Origin: a candidate division SR1 bacterium
GTDB lineage: Bacteria > Patescibacteriota > Gracilibacteria > Absconditabacterales > Absconditicoccaceae
Direction: 5' to 3'
Assembly (NCBI GenBank): GCA_026397475.1
Contig: JAPLUT010000007.1
Coordinates: forward strand, 1 to 64,000
DNA: 64,000 nucleotides
Shown here: one piece after another, positions 1-11,027 of the stretch
How the letters are laid out: each line of letters begins with the position of its first letter
How positions within the stretch are numbered: position 1 is the stretch's first letter
Made by a program: the position numbers and the translations under genes
The notes under the pieces: model-generated
What the model was told of the DNA's origin: nothing
Databases searched by the model: none
The model's input: only the letters and a program-made list of their open reading frames with translations

Positions 1-135
1 AACGCCTACACAGAAAGTTTCAACAATCAATGTAAAGTTGCTAAGAGAGTTTCACATGGATTCAGAAATAGACAGAATTATTTAAGAAAATTATCAGCAA
101 GATTTACTAACCCAAATTCCCGAACTTGGAAATAG
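1..135 (+). CDS. Transposase C-terminus (partial)
   Basis: The window opens inside a gene whose last 44 codons are read in frame 1 and end at TAG. The visible tail (ESFNNQCK, then VSHGFRNRQNY) resembles the C-terminus of DDE transposases of the ISL3/IS204 type, where an N-x-E...R-x-x-G-F-R-N pattern closes the catalytic domain. The catalytic residues lie outside the window, so the family is only a likelihood. Inverted and direct AT-rich repeats just downstream fit an insertion-sequence end. Confidence 0.6.
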   Translation, partial: NAYTESFNNQCKVAKRVSHGFRNRQNYLRKLSARFTNPNSRTWK

Positions 136-140
136 ACCCA

Positions 141-244
141 TTTCAATATATATCCTTTTTTAAGGAAGAACTATCCTTTTGATATATATATTGAAATTTG
201 TAAACAAATCTTCATATGTTTTTTTTGATATTTATATATTGAAA
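141..244. repeat. Inverted and direct repeats at probable IS end
   Basis: TTTCAATATATATC at 141-154 is the inverted complement of GATATATATATTGAAA at 181-196. The second arm recurs as a direct, slightly altered copy at 227-244, each followed by a GTAAACAAAT/GTGAACAAAT-like string. This lies immediately after the transposase stop, so it probably contains the right terminal repeat of the element or its terminator. Nothing else is seen between 245 and the enolase start. Confidence 0.5.
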
Positions 245-324
245 CCTGTGAACAAATTTTTATTAAGACTTGAAAAAAACACGCAGAATACTATATGAAA
301 AAGAGATCTCGTTTGATTTTATAA

Positions 325-1615
<1,291 letters not shown>

Positions 1616-1725
1616 ATGATTGAATTATATGTACCATCCAAATAAGTCCGCAATGTAATAAGGAATTGTTGTGATGGTACATATATATTCTTCAATCAAA
1701 AATAGAAAATATTTTTGAAGGAGAA

Positions 1726-1819
1726 TATATACCGATGACTTGAGAAACTTTAAGCACGAATGAAATGAAGTGATTAAAGATTTCGAAAGCAATCGTGTAT
1801 AAGTACGAAAAATAAATTA
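1726..1819. repeat. Conserved 93-bp element, copy A
   Basis: This stretch aligns with 6495-6587 from TAnACCG through TGAGAAAC, GAATGAAATGAA, TTTCGAAA and AATAAATTA, with roughly three quarters of positions identical. Each copy follows a hairpin and precedes a promoter-like segment. Copy A could encode a 26-aa peptide from ATG 1731 under UGA=Gly, but copy B has TAA in the equivalent frame, so a non-coding RNA or mobile remnant is more likely. Function unknown. Confidence 0.5.
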
Positions 1820-1830
1820 AAGATCAAAGC

Positions 1831-1858
1831 TTGACTTCTAAGGATAATTATGTATAAG
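1831..1858 (+). promoter_or_regulatory. Promoter TTGACT-N16-TATAAG
   Basis: TTGACT (1831-1836) and TATAAG (1853-1858) are separated by 16 bases, the same spacing as most promoters recognised in this window. The predicted transcription start, about 1865, leaves only a short leader before the next gene. Confidence 0.55.
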
Positions 1859-1887
1859 AGTGGTATTTATACCTCCTCACACATATC

Positions 1888-2817
1888 ATAAAAAATTTAA
1901 AGCAAACACTAACCGCGGCAATTATAGGACTTTGAATCACAAGTTCTATTTATGCGCAAAGCTGAAAAATAGATAGCACAACGGGATCAACGAAAAAAGC
2001 CTTAGTTGAAAATATTGATAGTAAAAAAAACATAAGAGAATCTGACAAAGAAACAGAAACTATCATTTCCTTCATGTCTGGATTCGACAACGAAGAATTT
2101 AATCACTTATGGAAAAAATACAAGTACAAAGAGGTCAAAACGAAAACTATAAATACAGAGAAAGATACTCTACTCTATGAAACGATACAAGAATTAAATC
2201 AAAAGTATGGAGATCCAAAAATCAGCATTCAACGAAAAAACTTTGGTATTAAAAAAGATAGTAGTGAGCTTTTATGATATTTTTCTGCAAGAAAAAATAA
2301 AATATATATTAATCCAAAAAATGAGTATCTAGAATGATATGGTAAAGAATACTTTACAGACATACGATTAGAAGAACTAGCACATAGCAAGCAATTTCAA
2401 AAGAGACATATGACAAAAAGAATAGTAAAAGAAGTACGAAGATTAGCAAGAAATTGATTTGATCATTCTAAATTGTACGACGAAAAATGAACGATAGAAT
2501 ACGAAGCACACACAACAATATATCCGGAACTCATAAAAGAATTTGTTGATACATATACATCCAAAATAGACACCAACAACCTTGAACAAATAACTAAAAC
2601 AGAGATAATGATAGCCAAATATTACTACACACCGGAAACCGATAAAAACATAAAATATCTCACCGAAATCGCATCGAAAAGACAAAAAGAAATAATGATA
2701 AGAATACAAGAAGAGATAAAAAAAAACAACGAAACAACAGACAAATATATAGAAGAAATAAGAAGAATGGTAGAACGTTTAGAAAAATATATAGAAAATG
2801 AGAAAAACACAAAATAA
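1888..2817 (+). CDS. Secreted protein, possible metallopeptidase-like
   Basis: This frame runs to TAA 2817 (about 309 aa) with several TGA glycines. Its N-terminus is a clear signal peptide: KNLKQTLTAAIIGLG, then an SIYAQS cleavage region. No ATG, GTG or TTG lies between the upstream in-frame TAA (1855) and the signal sequence. ATA at 1888 sits where a start is expected, so the start is uncertain. The middle holds EELAHSKQ and, further on, IEYEAH, a histidine/glutamate arrangement seen in some uncharacterised metallopeptidase-like families. The last 100 residues are charged and coiled-coil-like. It is transcribed alone from the promoter at 1831. Function is not established. Confidence 0.7.
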
Positions 2818-2821
2818 AATT

Positions 2822-2844
2822 CTCTAGATATAGAGGACTTTTTT
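2822..2844 (+). terminator. Rho-independent terminator
   Basis: CTCTA-GATA-TAGAG forms a short stem followed by GACTTTTTT, five bases after the stop of the preceding gene. Confidence 0.6.
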
Positions 2845-2888
2845 ACCATATAGGAATTCGAAAATAATTCTTATAGATAAAAACGATA

Positions 2889-2933
2889 GAAAAATCTTTT
2901 GGTCCATTTCAAATAATGGATAAAGGATTTTTC
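2889..2933 (+). other. Long imperfect hairpin in intergenic region
   Basis: GAAAAATC...TCCAT and ATGGA...GATTTTTC pair over most of 45 bases. It lies between a terminator and the next gene. A direct repeat of GTTTCATC and a T-run precede the start at 3029. It could be a second terminator or a leader structure; nothing else is seen in 2845-3028. Confidence 0.4.
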
Positions 2934-3028
2934 TCATCTTATTTTATTGCCTTCTTACTAGCAAACGATATAGTTGAATTCAATAGCGTTTAATCGCTTC
3001 GTCGTTTCATCGTTTCATCGTTTTTTTT

Positions 3029-3637
3029 ATGCAAATAACCTATAAACCCATCAGACACGGATACGCAAGAATAGACAAGGACGGAAAACTCCTGATCACT
3101 ATTCCCCTATCAAAAAAATGAAACAAACAATTTGAGACAATTCTTATAGAAAAAGCAGAAAAACTTCTCAAACGTTATAATAAAAGAGTACATATTGATC
3201 CCGTACAAAAAGACACTATCTTACTTTTTGGTGAACAAGTTCCGATAGAAGAATTTTATAAACAGCATCCTCATATTAAGCAAAAACCTGCTCACTGAAA
3301 CCTTTCACCTGCTGCCTCAAAATTTTTGAAAAAAATTTTGGAAGATTACGCAACTCCGATCTTCGATCTCTACAGCAAAAAATTATGAATTCCTTACAAA
3401 AAACTGAGCCTCAGAAAAACTAGTTCAAAACGATGAAGCTGTACACATGATCAAAAACTTTCACTGAATCTCGATCTCGTTCATCTTCCAACAAAATATA
3501 TTAAATACGTGATTATCCATGAAGCATGTCACTTGAAAGTAAAAAATCACAGCGCAAAATTTCGAGCACTCGTAGAAAGTTTGTGTCCAGACTACAAACA
3601 AACAAAAAAAGAATTGAGAAAATTTGTGATCAGATAG
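3029..3637 (+). CDS. YgjP-like metal-dependent hydrolase
   Basis: This 202-aa protein belongs to the YgjP/WLM-type metallopeptidase family (DUF45), whose E. coli member has been described as a nucleoside-triphosphate pyrophosphatase. The zinc motif is HEACH (HExxH) in VIIHEACHLKVKNHSAKF, followed by the typical second H and a C-terminal PDYK. The N-terminal half carries the usual strand-rich segment with RHGYARI. Several TGA codons (KKGNKQF, LGIPYKK, KRGSCTHD) are read as Gly. The start is the only ATG after an upstream T-run. It stands alone, 68 bp before the next gene. Confidence 0.85.
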
Positions 3638-3704
3638 AAACAAAGCAATTGTATTTTCGAAGCAAATATATAGTACAATAGATGTATTTTTATACTGAAA
3701 ATAC

Positions 3705-4253
3705 ATGTTCATGAAACCAAATCATATAGCAAATCTTGGAAATGCTCAACTTGGTCGACACTATGACGCAACACACAAAAAACTCGAAAACATAAAAGAA
3801 GAAATTCTGGAAGATATTACCAATATCTTATGACATGATCCAGATATCGATAATGCGACCTACATGGATACACCGAAATTTTATGAGTACTGTAGCACTT
3901 TTGAAGCACACATTGGAAAAGAAAAAAAAGACCTCTATGCAATACTAATAACGAAAGAAATAAACATCAAGGAAGAAATGAAGACAAGACAAAAAAAAAT
4001 GCTCAAAGAAATAGATATCACAACACCAAGTATGCGAGTGCGTATGATTGCAGAAGAAATGAGATGAGAATATTTTGAAATGTTTGATATTATGATTAAT
4101 TACGTCAAGCGAAGAAAACAATGAAAATGAGTCGAACGACCAGAAGATAGAGAGCTATTGGCACCCAAAACACTTAGAGATATATTTGAGACAAGAATGA
4201 ATAATGCAATAGTAAACATACTAGAAAACAACGAATGACCACTATCAAACTAA
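3705..4253 (+). CDS. Hypothetical protein, helical
   Basis: A 182-aa protein with four or more TGA glycines that I do not recognise. It is rich in Lys and Glu and predicted mostly helical, with no signal peptide or membrane segment. The C-terminal third (VKRRKQGKG, then RPEDRELLAPKTL) is basic. ATG 3705 is used; ATG 3711 in the same frame is an alternative two codons later. It lies between the YgjP-like gene and rlmE, both on the same strand, with gaps of about 60 bp. Confidence 0.75.
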
Positions 4254-4278
4254 CAAACAGAATAAGGGAGGCAAGGAG

Positions 4279-4311
4279 CAACCTGTAACCTGTAACCTTT
4301 ACCCTGTAATC
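4279..4311. repeat. ACCTGTAACC intergenic repeat, copy 1
   Basis: AACCTGTAACCTGTAACC followed by TTTACCCTGTAA. Related strings occur at 54736-54765 and, inverted, at 60224-60313. All lie between genes. Confidence 0.55.
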
Positions 4312-4312
4312 T

Positions 4313-4924
4313 ATGCGTATGTTTAAATTTGAATTCCAAGATCATTATTTTAAAAAAGCAAAAAAAGAGTGATACTTAGCAAGAAGCGCTTTTAAACTTG
4401 AAGAAATTCAAAATAAATTTCATCTTTTTGATAAAACAACAAAAACAATCCTCGATATAGGATGCGCGCCAGGAAGTTGGATTCAATTCGCCGTTGGTCA
4501 AATGAAAAAAAATAATATATCTGAATATAAAATTTTGGGAATAGATATTCAAGACGTTAGCATTAATCTTCCCGGAGTGAAGGTATACAAGGCAGACATT
4601 TCTGATGAAGAACACATCAAAGAGATCTTAACAGAAAACAACATAGAAAAAGTAGACATCATCCAATCGGATATGGCACCAAACACAATTGGCGTGTGAG
4701 ATGTAGACGCAATGAGATTGTTTGAACTACTGGAATACGTAAAGCCCATTATAAAAAATCTTTTGAAACCCAATGGTAAATTTGTAGTTAAAGTATTTAT
4801 GGGACCAGGATTTGAAGAATTCGTCAAAGAAATGAAAACAATATATGGAGGGAAGCACATCAAAACACTAAAACCCAAGGCATGCAGAAAAGAAAGCAAA
4901 GAAATTTATGTGATAAAATTTTAA
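4313..4924 (+). CDS. rlmE: 23S rRNA 2'-O-methyltransferase RlmE/FtsJ
   Basis: RlmE methylates the 2'-OH of U2552 in the ribosomal A loop using S-adenosylmethionine. The 203-aa product has all family marks in order: DHYFKKAKKEGYLARSAFKL (first catalytic Lys), the SAM motif LDIGCAPGSW, the SDMAPN aspartate, FVVKVF with the second lysine, and RKESKEIY with the glutamate, completing the K-D-K-E tetrad. Two glycines are written TGA (EGYLARS, IGVGDV). ATG 4313 is chosen; ATG 4319 is an in-frame alternative. Length is normal for the family. Confidence 0.95.
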
Positions 4925-4942
4925 TTTTATTAATAATCTATA

Positions 4943-5164
4943 ATGATCGCAAAAATAGCATACACACTCATTTGGGGGAAACCACTGATTATGTATTGAT
5001 GAATTCTAACCTTGCTCTCATTTTTGACTACCGCGACGTTATGAATGTTGATTCATAGATGATATCGCATTCCGTTTAAACTACATCCGATTGTAGCGAC
5101 GATATCTCTTCTACTAGCAATCATTCACGGATTATTTTGATTATCAATATATTTAAATTTTTAA
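4943..5164 (+). CDS. Small two-helix membrane protein
   Basis: A 73-aa protein with two hydrophobic helices (about residues 17-36 and 49-71) separated by a short basic loop. TGA glycines are frequent, two of them consecutive (MYGGILTLL). Histidines at the start and end of the second helix (LHPIVATI and AIIHGLFG) are 14 residues apart, a spacing compatible with heme binding as in DUF4405/ferric-reductase-like families, but this is speculative. It sits 19 bp before the cupredoxin gene, so a shared redox role is plausible. Confidence 0.7.
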
Positions 5165-5182
5165 TTTTAAAATAGAGAACAA

Positions 5183-5737
5183 ATGAAAAAACTATCATTT
5201 CTTTTTTGACTCACATCTTTAGTCATTCTTACAGGGTGTAGTGGATATAAGACACCATCGATTACTCCTACCACAACTACAGAAACGGTGCCGACAACAT
5301 CATGATCAACAGATGCCATTACAACAACCCCATCAGGCAAACAAGCTCCTTGTCCAGCAATGCCGACAGTAAGTTCTTGTCCAGCAAGCCAAGAAAAATA
5401 CATCATTTTCAGCTCAGTTTCCTGTGGAAAATACTACGGATGTAGACCAATAATAAAAGCGCCTGTTTCCACAACGAATTCAGATATTATTTCAAAAAAA
5501 ATTGTTATTGCTAATTTTCAATTCTTTCCAGCAACTACTGAAATTAGCGTGGGATCAAAAATAACACGAACAAATAACGATAGCTCTCCTCATGTAATTT
5601 TAGCAGACAATGGCTCTTTTCAAAGCACTACCTTACAGCAAGGAGAAAGCTTTTCATTCACATTCAATAAAGCAGGAACATATGGATATATTTGTTCAAT
5701 TCATGGAAGTATGAAAGGAACAATAATAGTAAAATAA
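5183..5737 (+). CDS. Cupredoxin-domain lipoprotein
   Basis: A 184-aa exported protein. Residues 1-20 are a lipoprotein signal peptide with lipobox LTGC. A Thr/Ser/Pro-rich linker follows, and a plastocyanin/amicyanin-type domain fills the last 80 residues. Copper ligands are visible as SSPH (His), then YICSIHGSMKG (Cys, His, Met), the classical type-1 site. The usual Trp before the first ligand is replaced by Arg (ITRTNND). It probably carries electrons at the outer face of the membrane. It follows a small membrane protein and precedes a flavoprotein, giving a possible three-gene redox group. TGA occurs in the signal peptide. Confidence 0.88.
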
Positions 5738-5762
5738 GGATTTATTTTTTTCTTACGGTCGC

Positions 5763-6470
5763 ATGATAAATAATATGACCAAGATGATAGAACACCTAAA
5801 TAAAAAAAACAAAATAGTATTTATAACCACATCGAATAGACGAGAAGGATCACATGAAGTAGCAAAATCAAGACAACTCGCGCACCACATCGCACACAGA
5901 GTTGGCGAAGAAAAAATAATATTCCACGATATTCCACAGATGAAAATTTATCCTTGCGAAGGAAACGTTTCTTGATTGAGATGAAACGGATGTGGAATGA
6001 AAGAATCCAACCTTTCTGATCCAGAAAAAAATCCTTCTTGATGTCACAGATGTCGAGCATCTATAAACAATCCAGACGACGAACTTCGAAAAATATCCAA
6101 AACCATATTAGAAGCAGACGCAGTACTTTTTTTCACCTCCGTAAGACGAGGACAAACAAATAGTATGTACCAAAATTTAATGGAAAGACTGACACGGATA
6201 GAAAATCGCCACAGTACACTCGGAGAAGATAATATAGTAAAAAACATCGAAGCTGGAATTATTGTGATAGGCCACAACCGAAACAACGAAGTAGTTCTCG
6301 AAACACAAAAACAAGTCCTAGAAATGTTTTGATTCAAGGTACCCAAACAACTTTCACGATGACGAACATTTACAGATATGAATGACGAAACACAAAAAAG
6401 CTACAAAGCAGCAACAGGAGAATTTGAAAAAGATTTTTGATTCAGTCTCGACCGCCAAAAAAATTTGTAA
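5763..6470 (+). CDS. NAD(P)H-dependent FMN reductase-like flavoprotein
   Basis: This 235-aa protein has a flavodoxin-like fold. A first strand KIVFITTSNRREGS is followed by a Cys segment rich in TGA glycines (RGNGCGMKE, SGCHRCRAS). Next come DDELRKISKTILEADAVLF and TSVRRGQTNSMYQNLMER, the flavin-binding loop and dimer helix of NADPH-dependent FMN reductases and iron-sulfur flavoproteins. The cysteines are arranged loosely like an iron-sulfur flavoprotein, but spacing is not canonical. Its last codons and the following hairpin match those of eno. Substrate unknown. Confidence 0.8.
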
Positions 6471-6494
6471 AACAAATTATTTTGGATGCGAGAG

Positions 6495-6587
6495 CTGTAC
6501 CGGCGATTTGAGAAACAATAAGTATGAATGAAATGAAATAATTATGGTTTTCGAAAACAGTCGGTGTACGTTAAAGGAATAAATTAG
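6495..6587. repeat. Conserved 93-bp element, copy B
   Basis: Second copy of the element at 1726-1819, again just after a CCAAAA...TTTTGG inverted repeat (about 6455-6485). The block TTTTCGAAAA is a perfect palindrome here. The rest of the 6588-6776 gap is AT-rich with no recognised gene. It contains GATAATTATGTAT, also seen in the promoter at 1831-1858, and TCCCGAGGGA at 6731. Confidence 0.5.
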
Positions 6588-6730
6588 TACTACTTATTAT
6601 TATTAATATAATATAAATTTTAGATACAATTTAAACTCATAGCAAGATTTTCGTGTTGAATTTCAAAAACGTTAAATAAATTTGTATTTAACTCTCAGAT
6701 AATTATGTATTCAAAAAATACCAACACTTA

Positions 6731-6776
6731 TCCCGAGGGATTATTCATTATTCATTTTTAATTATTCATTATTTTT
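6731..6776. repeat. TCCCGAGGGATTATTCATTATTC repeat unit
   Basis: TCCCGAGGGA followed by tandem ATTATTCATT units runs up to the ychF start. An inverted relative lies at 27977-28000 (ATTAATAATCCCTCGGGA) and an ATTATTCATT-only version at 32380-32400. It seems to be a dispersed AT-rich intergenic repeat. Confidence 0.45.
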
Positions 6777-7886
6777 ATGAGAATCGGAATTGTCTGAATG
6801 CCAAACATAGGGAAATCTACACTCTTTAACGCCCTCACAAAATCTTACGCTGCACCTGCAGAAAATTTCCCCTTTTGTACTATTGATCCAAATGTGGGTA
6901 TCGTCGATGTAAAAGATCCTAGAATTGATGTACTTGCGGAGATGGGCCAGTCCAAAAAAAAAGTATATTCCCATATAGAATTTGTGGATATTGCCGGTCT
7001 TGTAAAATGAGCCAGTAAAGGAGAATGACTGGGAAACAAGTTTCTCTCACACATTAGAGAAGTAGATGCGATTGTACAAGTACTCAGATATTTCAAAGAC
7101 AGTGAGGTTGTACATGTAGAATGAGGAGTTGATCCGATGAGAGATGTTGAAATTATCAATACAGAATTGATTTTTGCAGATCTAGAAGTCATCGAGAGAA
7201 TTTTGCCCAACCTTGCAAAAAAAACAAAAGTAGGAAAAGGGAGCAAAGAAGAAGTAAGAATAGTAGAGATACTCATGGAAATACAAAGTTCACTTATCCA
7301 AGGGAAAATAGCACATAACATAAAAGAAAGATTATCAAAAGATGATCAGAAACTCATCAAATCATACAACTTCCTAACTACGAAACCGATTGTCTACGCG
7401 ATAAACATAGGACAGGACGATATTCCACGTGCTCACGAAATAGCAAATGAATTCATGATCAAACTTGAAAGTCCTGTAGCCATCGTCTGTGCAAAACTAG
7501 AATCAGAAATGATGGACATGGGTGACGAAGAGAAAGATGAGTTTATCAGAGAGATGTTAGATATCGATAAAGTAACGCATATTCCGACATTGAACGATCT
7601 CATCAAGCTAGGATTTGAAAAAGTTGGACTCATGTACTACTTTACTACCGGAGAAAAAGAAACAAGATCATGGACTACTCCTATCGGATCAACAGCTCCT
7701 CAAGCAGCTGCAGCTATCCATACCGATTTTGAAAAAGGATTTATCAAAGCAGAAATCGTTAAATATACAGATTTGGTAGCCCAAGGATCACGAGCAAAAG
7801 CAAAAGAGAAATGACTCGTAAAATTAGAAGGAAAAGAATATATAGTACAAGATGGCGATTGCATCATTTTTAAATTTAATGTATAA
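6777..7886 (+). CDS. ychF: Ribosome-associated GTPase/ATPase YchF
   Basis: YchF (Ola1 family) is a conserved P-loop nucleotide hydrolase that associates with ribosomes. The 369-aa frame has the expected length and order. The P-loop is [12 protein letters not shown], with its first Gly encoded by TGA. Then come [37 protein letters not shown], a central coiled-coil insert (about residues 120-210), and a C-terminal TGS domain (ETRSWTTP, then [13 protein letters not shown]). At least five conserved glycines are UGA. The start is ATG 6777. The MFS gene follows 8 bp after the stop, suggesting cotranscription. Confidence 0.96.
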
Positions 7887-7894
7887 GGTATATA

Positions 7895-9157
7895 ATGTCA
7901 GCATTTCGCGCTAAAATATACGGCTTATTTAAAGAATACTGGGCGTTCTGGATATTTTTAACGGTATTCAAATTCGCGGCAGGACTACATTATACACTTC
8001 TTTCTCCTTTAGGAGAGAAGGTATTTCCTTTACGAATCGTAGGTATCGCAATCGGTTTAACTTCAGTTCTTCAACTAATATTTGACATCCCAGCAGGATA
8101 TCTTCTGGATAAATATGGATATCTAAAAATGCTCAAAGTAACAACAGCCATTTTTATAATTGCTGCAATATGTTTATTTTTTAAATTCACGGGGGTCGTA
8201 TTTGTTTTGACGCTCCTAGCAAGCAGCTTTGGACGATTATTTTTTGGACCAGGAGTTAATGCATACGTATTATCTAAAGCTCCAAAAGAAGATGCAGGCA
8301 AATTTATTTCTCTAAGAGATAGTTTCGAATCATTTGGAATTGTTATAAGTAGCGCTGTTTTAGCCTTTATACTCCCTTTACCTACGCCGCTGATTTGAGT
8401 CATATTGTTTGTAATACTCAGTACCGCATGGATATTATTATTTTTTGCTAAACCCGATATCGTTTCGGTACACCTAGAAAAGAAAATAGAAGAACATCAC
8501 TACTATATCAAAAAGAAATCTTTTAGTGCATTACAAACGATTCGTTATTTAAATCCAGCAAGTACGATACTGATAATAAGTACATTTTCTGCGGCGATAT
8601 TCTATTCTATCATACGATTTGTAGTGCCTCTTATGATAGCAAACAGCCAATGATGACCCCTTCTTGGGATAGGTTTAGGTGTTTTTGATTTTTCCGTTGT
8701 TATCCTATGATTCTTGATAGGAAGAATAGCCGATAAATATAATAAAAAAAAGTTGGTTTTCATCTGACTTTTAATCTTTTCACTTTCGTGAATAGTATTG
8801 GGATTAAATTTTGGACTCTTGTTTATCATATTATGATTTATTGCTACAACCGGAGATGAAATAGCTGGAATTTCCCTTTGGGCACGACTAAGTACGATAG
8901 AAAAAAATCATAGCGACGATGGAAAACTTTCTGGGATGTTAAGTCTTTCAGGAGACATTTGACGAGGAGTTGGACCAATGCTTGCATGATTTCTCTATAT
9001 ATCAGTAGGAGCATCATCAAGCATTATGATTGGGTGATGTTTTTTACTAACGACACTCATCATTTATTCAATAATGACAGGAAAAACAAGCTTACCTACA
9101 GTTACAAATAATACACATTTAGGAAGGAAACCTCATACATTCAGACATAAAAGATAA
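7895..9157 (+). CDS. Major facilitator superfamily transporter
   Basis: A 420-aa integral membrane protein with about 11-12 hydrophobic helices. The loop between helices 2 and 3 is DIPAGYLLDKYGYLKML, an MFS motif A-like sequence, and the second half repeats it as GRIADKYNKKKLVF. TGA glycines are abundant in the second half (PLIGVILF, SQGGPLLG, ILGFLIGR). The substrate cannot be judged. It starts 8 bp after ychF. The following 143 bp (9158-9300) hold a weak TTGACA at 9214 without a convincing -10 box. Confidence 0.88.
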
Positions 9158-9300
9158 ATTTAAAGAACCAATAACAAATGAGGAGAGCATAAAAAAAACC
9201 CCTGAACAATCTCTTGACATTAGCTAGCATTTTATTATCACTTAGACGATGAATTTTTTCTAAAAACACACCTCATTTTAATTAACTAAAATTAAGCTCT

Positions 9301-10404
9301 ATGAACTTCAACGTAAAAATGGACGACAAGAAACTTAAGGTGGATATTGAGAAAACAAACTTAAAGGATATTTTGATATATTGTAAACCAAAAGAAAGAT
9401 TAGTTCTTATGAAGAAATTTGGTCTCGATGGATCAAAAGAAACGCCTCTCCAAAGAATTGGAAAGGAATATTCGTTGACCAGAGAAAGAATCAGACAAAT
9501 TGAAACACAAGCATTGATGAGATTTAGAAGACTTATCGTAGGAAATGATACCTACATGGAGGTTCTTCAAGAGGCAAAAAAGATTCTTGATGTTCATGGA
9601 GGATTGCTTCTAGAAGATATATTGATTTCTAAACTCGTAAACAAGAATATATTCAAATTTTCTAAACAAGAACTTAAATTAATCCTGGTTTCAGATTTCG
9701 ACGTAACCTATCTCAAAAGAAATAAATACTTGAACAAAGCATTCTACCTCGAACCATTATACGAAGATCTTTTGACTAAAATGGTACTTACTATCAGCTC
9801 TTACTTTGAAAAAAGAAGTAAAAGCCAAGATTTGTATGAATTCATTGGTTGGATGAAAGAAAATTTCGCAAAAGATTACAAAGATGTTCATTATATGAAA
9901 AACGATCTCTTCTACGTAAACTTCTTTGAATCTATCAGAGAAATAAACGTATTTGATGGAAAAATTGGATTACCAACATTTGCTGATGTAAATCCAAAGA
10001 CTATCAAATTGAAGATTCTTTACACTATGAGAAGAATAAACAAACCGGTTCATTATCAGGAACTTCCTTCAAAAATCATGGAACGATTCCCAGCAAAAGC
10101 GGTTAAGATTAACACTGTTCACAATGAATTAGTAAAAAACAATGATCTCTTCGTAAATCTTGGACTTGGAATCTACGGACTCAAAGAACGATGATATGAA
10201 GGAGGTATGGTAAAAGAAATCTTAGTAAGAATATTCGAAAAAAACGATAGAGCTATGAATGTTAAGGAACTTTGCAAAGAAATGTTAAAAGAAAAAATGG
10301 TAAGTCCAAACACAGTTATGCTCAATCTTCAAAAATACAAAGACTTATTCAAGAGAGTAGAAAAAGGAGTATACGAACTTGTAAAAACATCTAAGAAGAA
10401 ATAA
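9301..10404 (+). CDS. Sigma-70 region 4 / HARE-HTH transcription regulator
   Basis: A 367-aa protein. Residues 25-85 carry a sigma-70 region 4 helix-turn-helix: PKERLVLMKKFGLDG, then LQRIGKEYSLTRERIRQIETQAL. The remainder contains winged-helix-like segments; the stretch from about residue 240 (KLKILYTMRRINKPVHYQEL) resembles HARE-HTH. A further repeat of that type occupies residues 303-367 (ILVRIFEKNDRAMNVKELC). One TGA, at 10192, joins the two last modules; read as stop it would split the gene. It likely acts as a DNA-binding transcription factor, perhaps RNA-polymerase associated like RpoE/delta. A hairpin terminator follows. Confidence 0.85.
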
Positions 10405-10423
10405 TACATCTCAATATAAACAG

Positions 10424-10450
10424 AAACTCTGCTTAATCGCAGGGTTTTTT
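10424..10450 (+). terminator. Rho-independent terminator
   Basis: AACTCTGC-ttaatc-GCAGGGTT followed by a T-run, 20 bases after the stop of the sigma/HARE gene. Confidence 0.8.
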
Positions 10451-10464
10451 GTTTTGTTATTTTC

Positions 10465-10516
10465 TGTCCTCCTTTATTTCAAAGGAGGGGGTACCCTTTA
10501 GGGTGGAGGATTTAAA
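10465..10516. repeat. GGAGGATTTAAAA repeat family, copy 1 (short)
   Basis: CCTCCTTTATTTCAAAGGAGG inverted repeat, then ACCCTTTAGGGT and GGAGGATTTAAAA. Longer relatives are at 27011-27114, 28828-28908 and 54781-54838, which also contain ATCCGC-atttc-GCGGAT. All are intergenic. Confidence 0.65.
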
Positions 10517-10523
10517 AAAAAAA

Positions 10524-10543
10524 CTAGCGAGAACACTCGCTAG
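10524..10543 (-). terminator. Terminator of the minus-strand gene at 10572
   Basis: CTAGCGAG-AACA-CTCGCTAG is a perfect 8-bp stem. On the minus strand it is followed by nine Ts, 28 bases after the stop of the next feature. Confidence 0.85.
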
Positions 10544-10571
10544 CCAATAACAATAATTTTATCAAAGTTTT

Positions 10572-11003
10572 TTAGGTATGCAACCTCCGGTCATTCACCT
10601 CATAAACAATGCTTTTGTTCTTCTGCTCAAGAGCAGTAAATGTTTCTCCATATTCAAGAAAGAGGAATACAATCAGATTTATCACCCATCCTGCGATAGT
10701 AATGCCCAAAGCCATCATTCTTGTTCCCGCCATGATATTACCGAAAAACAACAACCCACTCGCAATACTAATTGCGAAAATGGCATTAAACACCATCATG
10801 TGTTTTTCTCCTTTGGGTTTTTCCAGCTTATCCAATCGGGCAAAGAGGATGAATCCATGAACAATCAACAAGACCATGGCAATAAAGCCAGAAACATACT
10901 TAGTTGTCTCCGGATAATTATTTCTCACAAGCCCTTCGGGCAGTGAAAAACTCGCGAACAATAAACAAATTGTCGCTAAAATTAAATTTGTTTTTTGTTT
11001 CAT
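10572..11003 (-). CDS. Four-helix membrane protein, UGA-free
   Basis: A 143-aa protein with four hydrophobic helices (about residues 6-20, 38-56, 70-88 and 95-115). It is not recognised. All of its roughly ten glycines are GGN codons; none is TGA, unlike neighbours. It has its own TTGACT-N16-TATATT promoter and its own terminator and no visible Shine-Dalgarno. It shares these properties with seven other genes in the window, which together look foreign or specially maintained. Start is the ATG at 11003. Confidence 0.8.
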   Translation of the reverse strand: MKQKTNLILATICLLFASFSLPEGLVRNNYPETTKYVSGFIAMVLLIVHGFILFARLDKLEKPKGEKHMMVFNAIFAISIASGLLFFGNIMAGTRMMALGITIAGWVINLIVFLFLEYGETFTALEQKNKSIVYEVNDRRLHT

Positions 11004-11027
11004 AACTTTTTTTATTAGTGAGTAATT

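Noticed and set aside
1731-1811. Small peptide gene in element A
   Set aside because: The homologous copy B has TAA codons in the same frame, so the conservation is not for coding.
6777-7886. UGA read as tryptophan (code 4)
   Set aside because: UGA positions match invariant Gly (for example in the P-loop) and TGG is used normally for Trp.
10578-10946. Plus-strand ORFs overlapping the membrane protein at 10572-11003
   Set aside because: They are antisense shadows; the minus-strand gene has a promoter, helices and a terminator.
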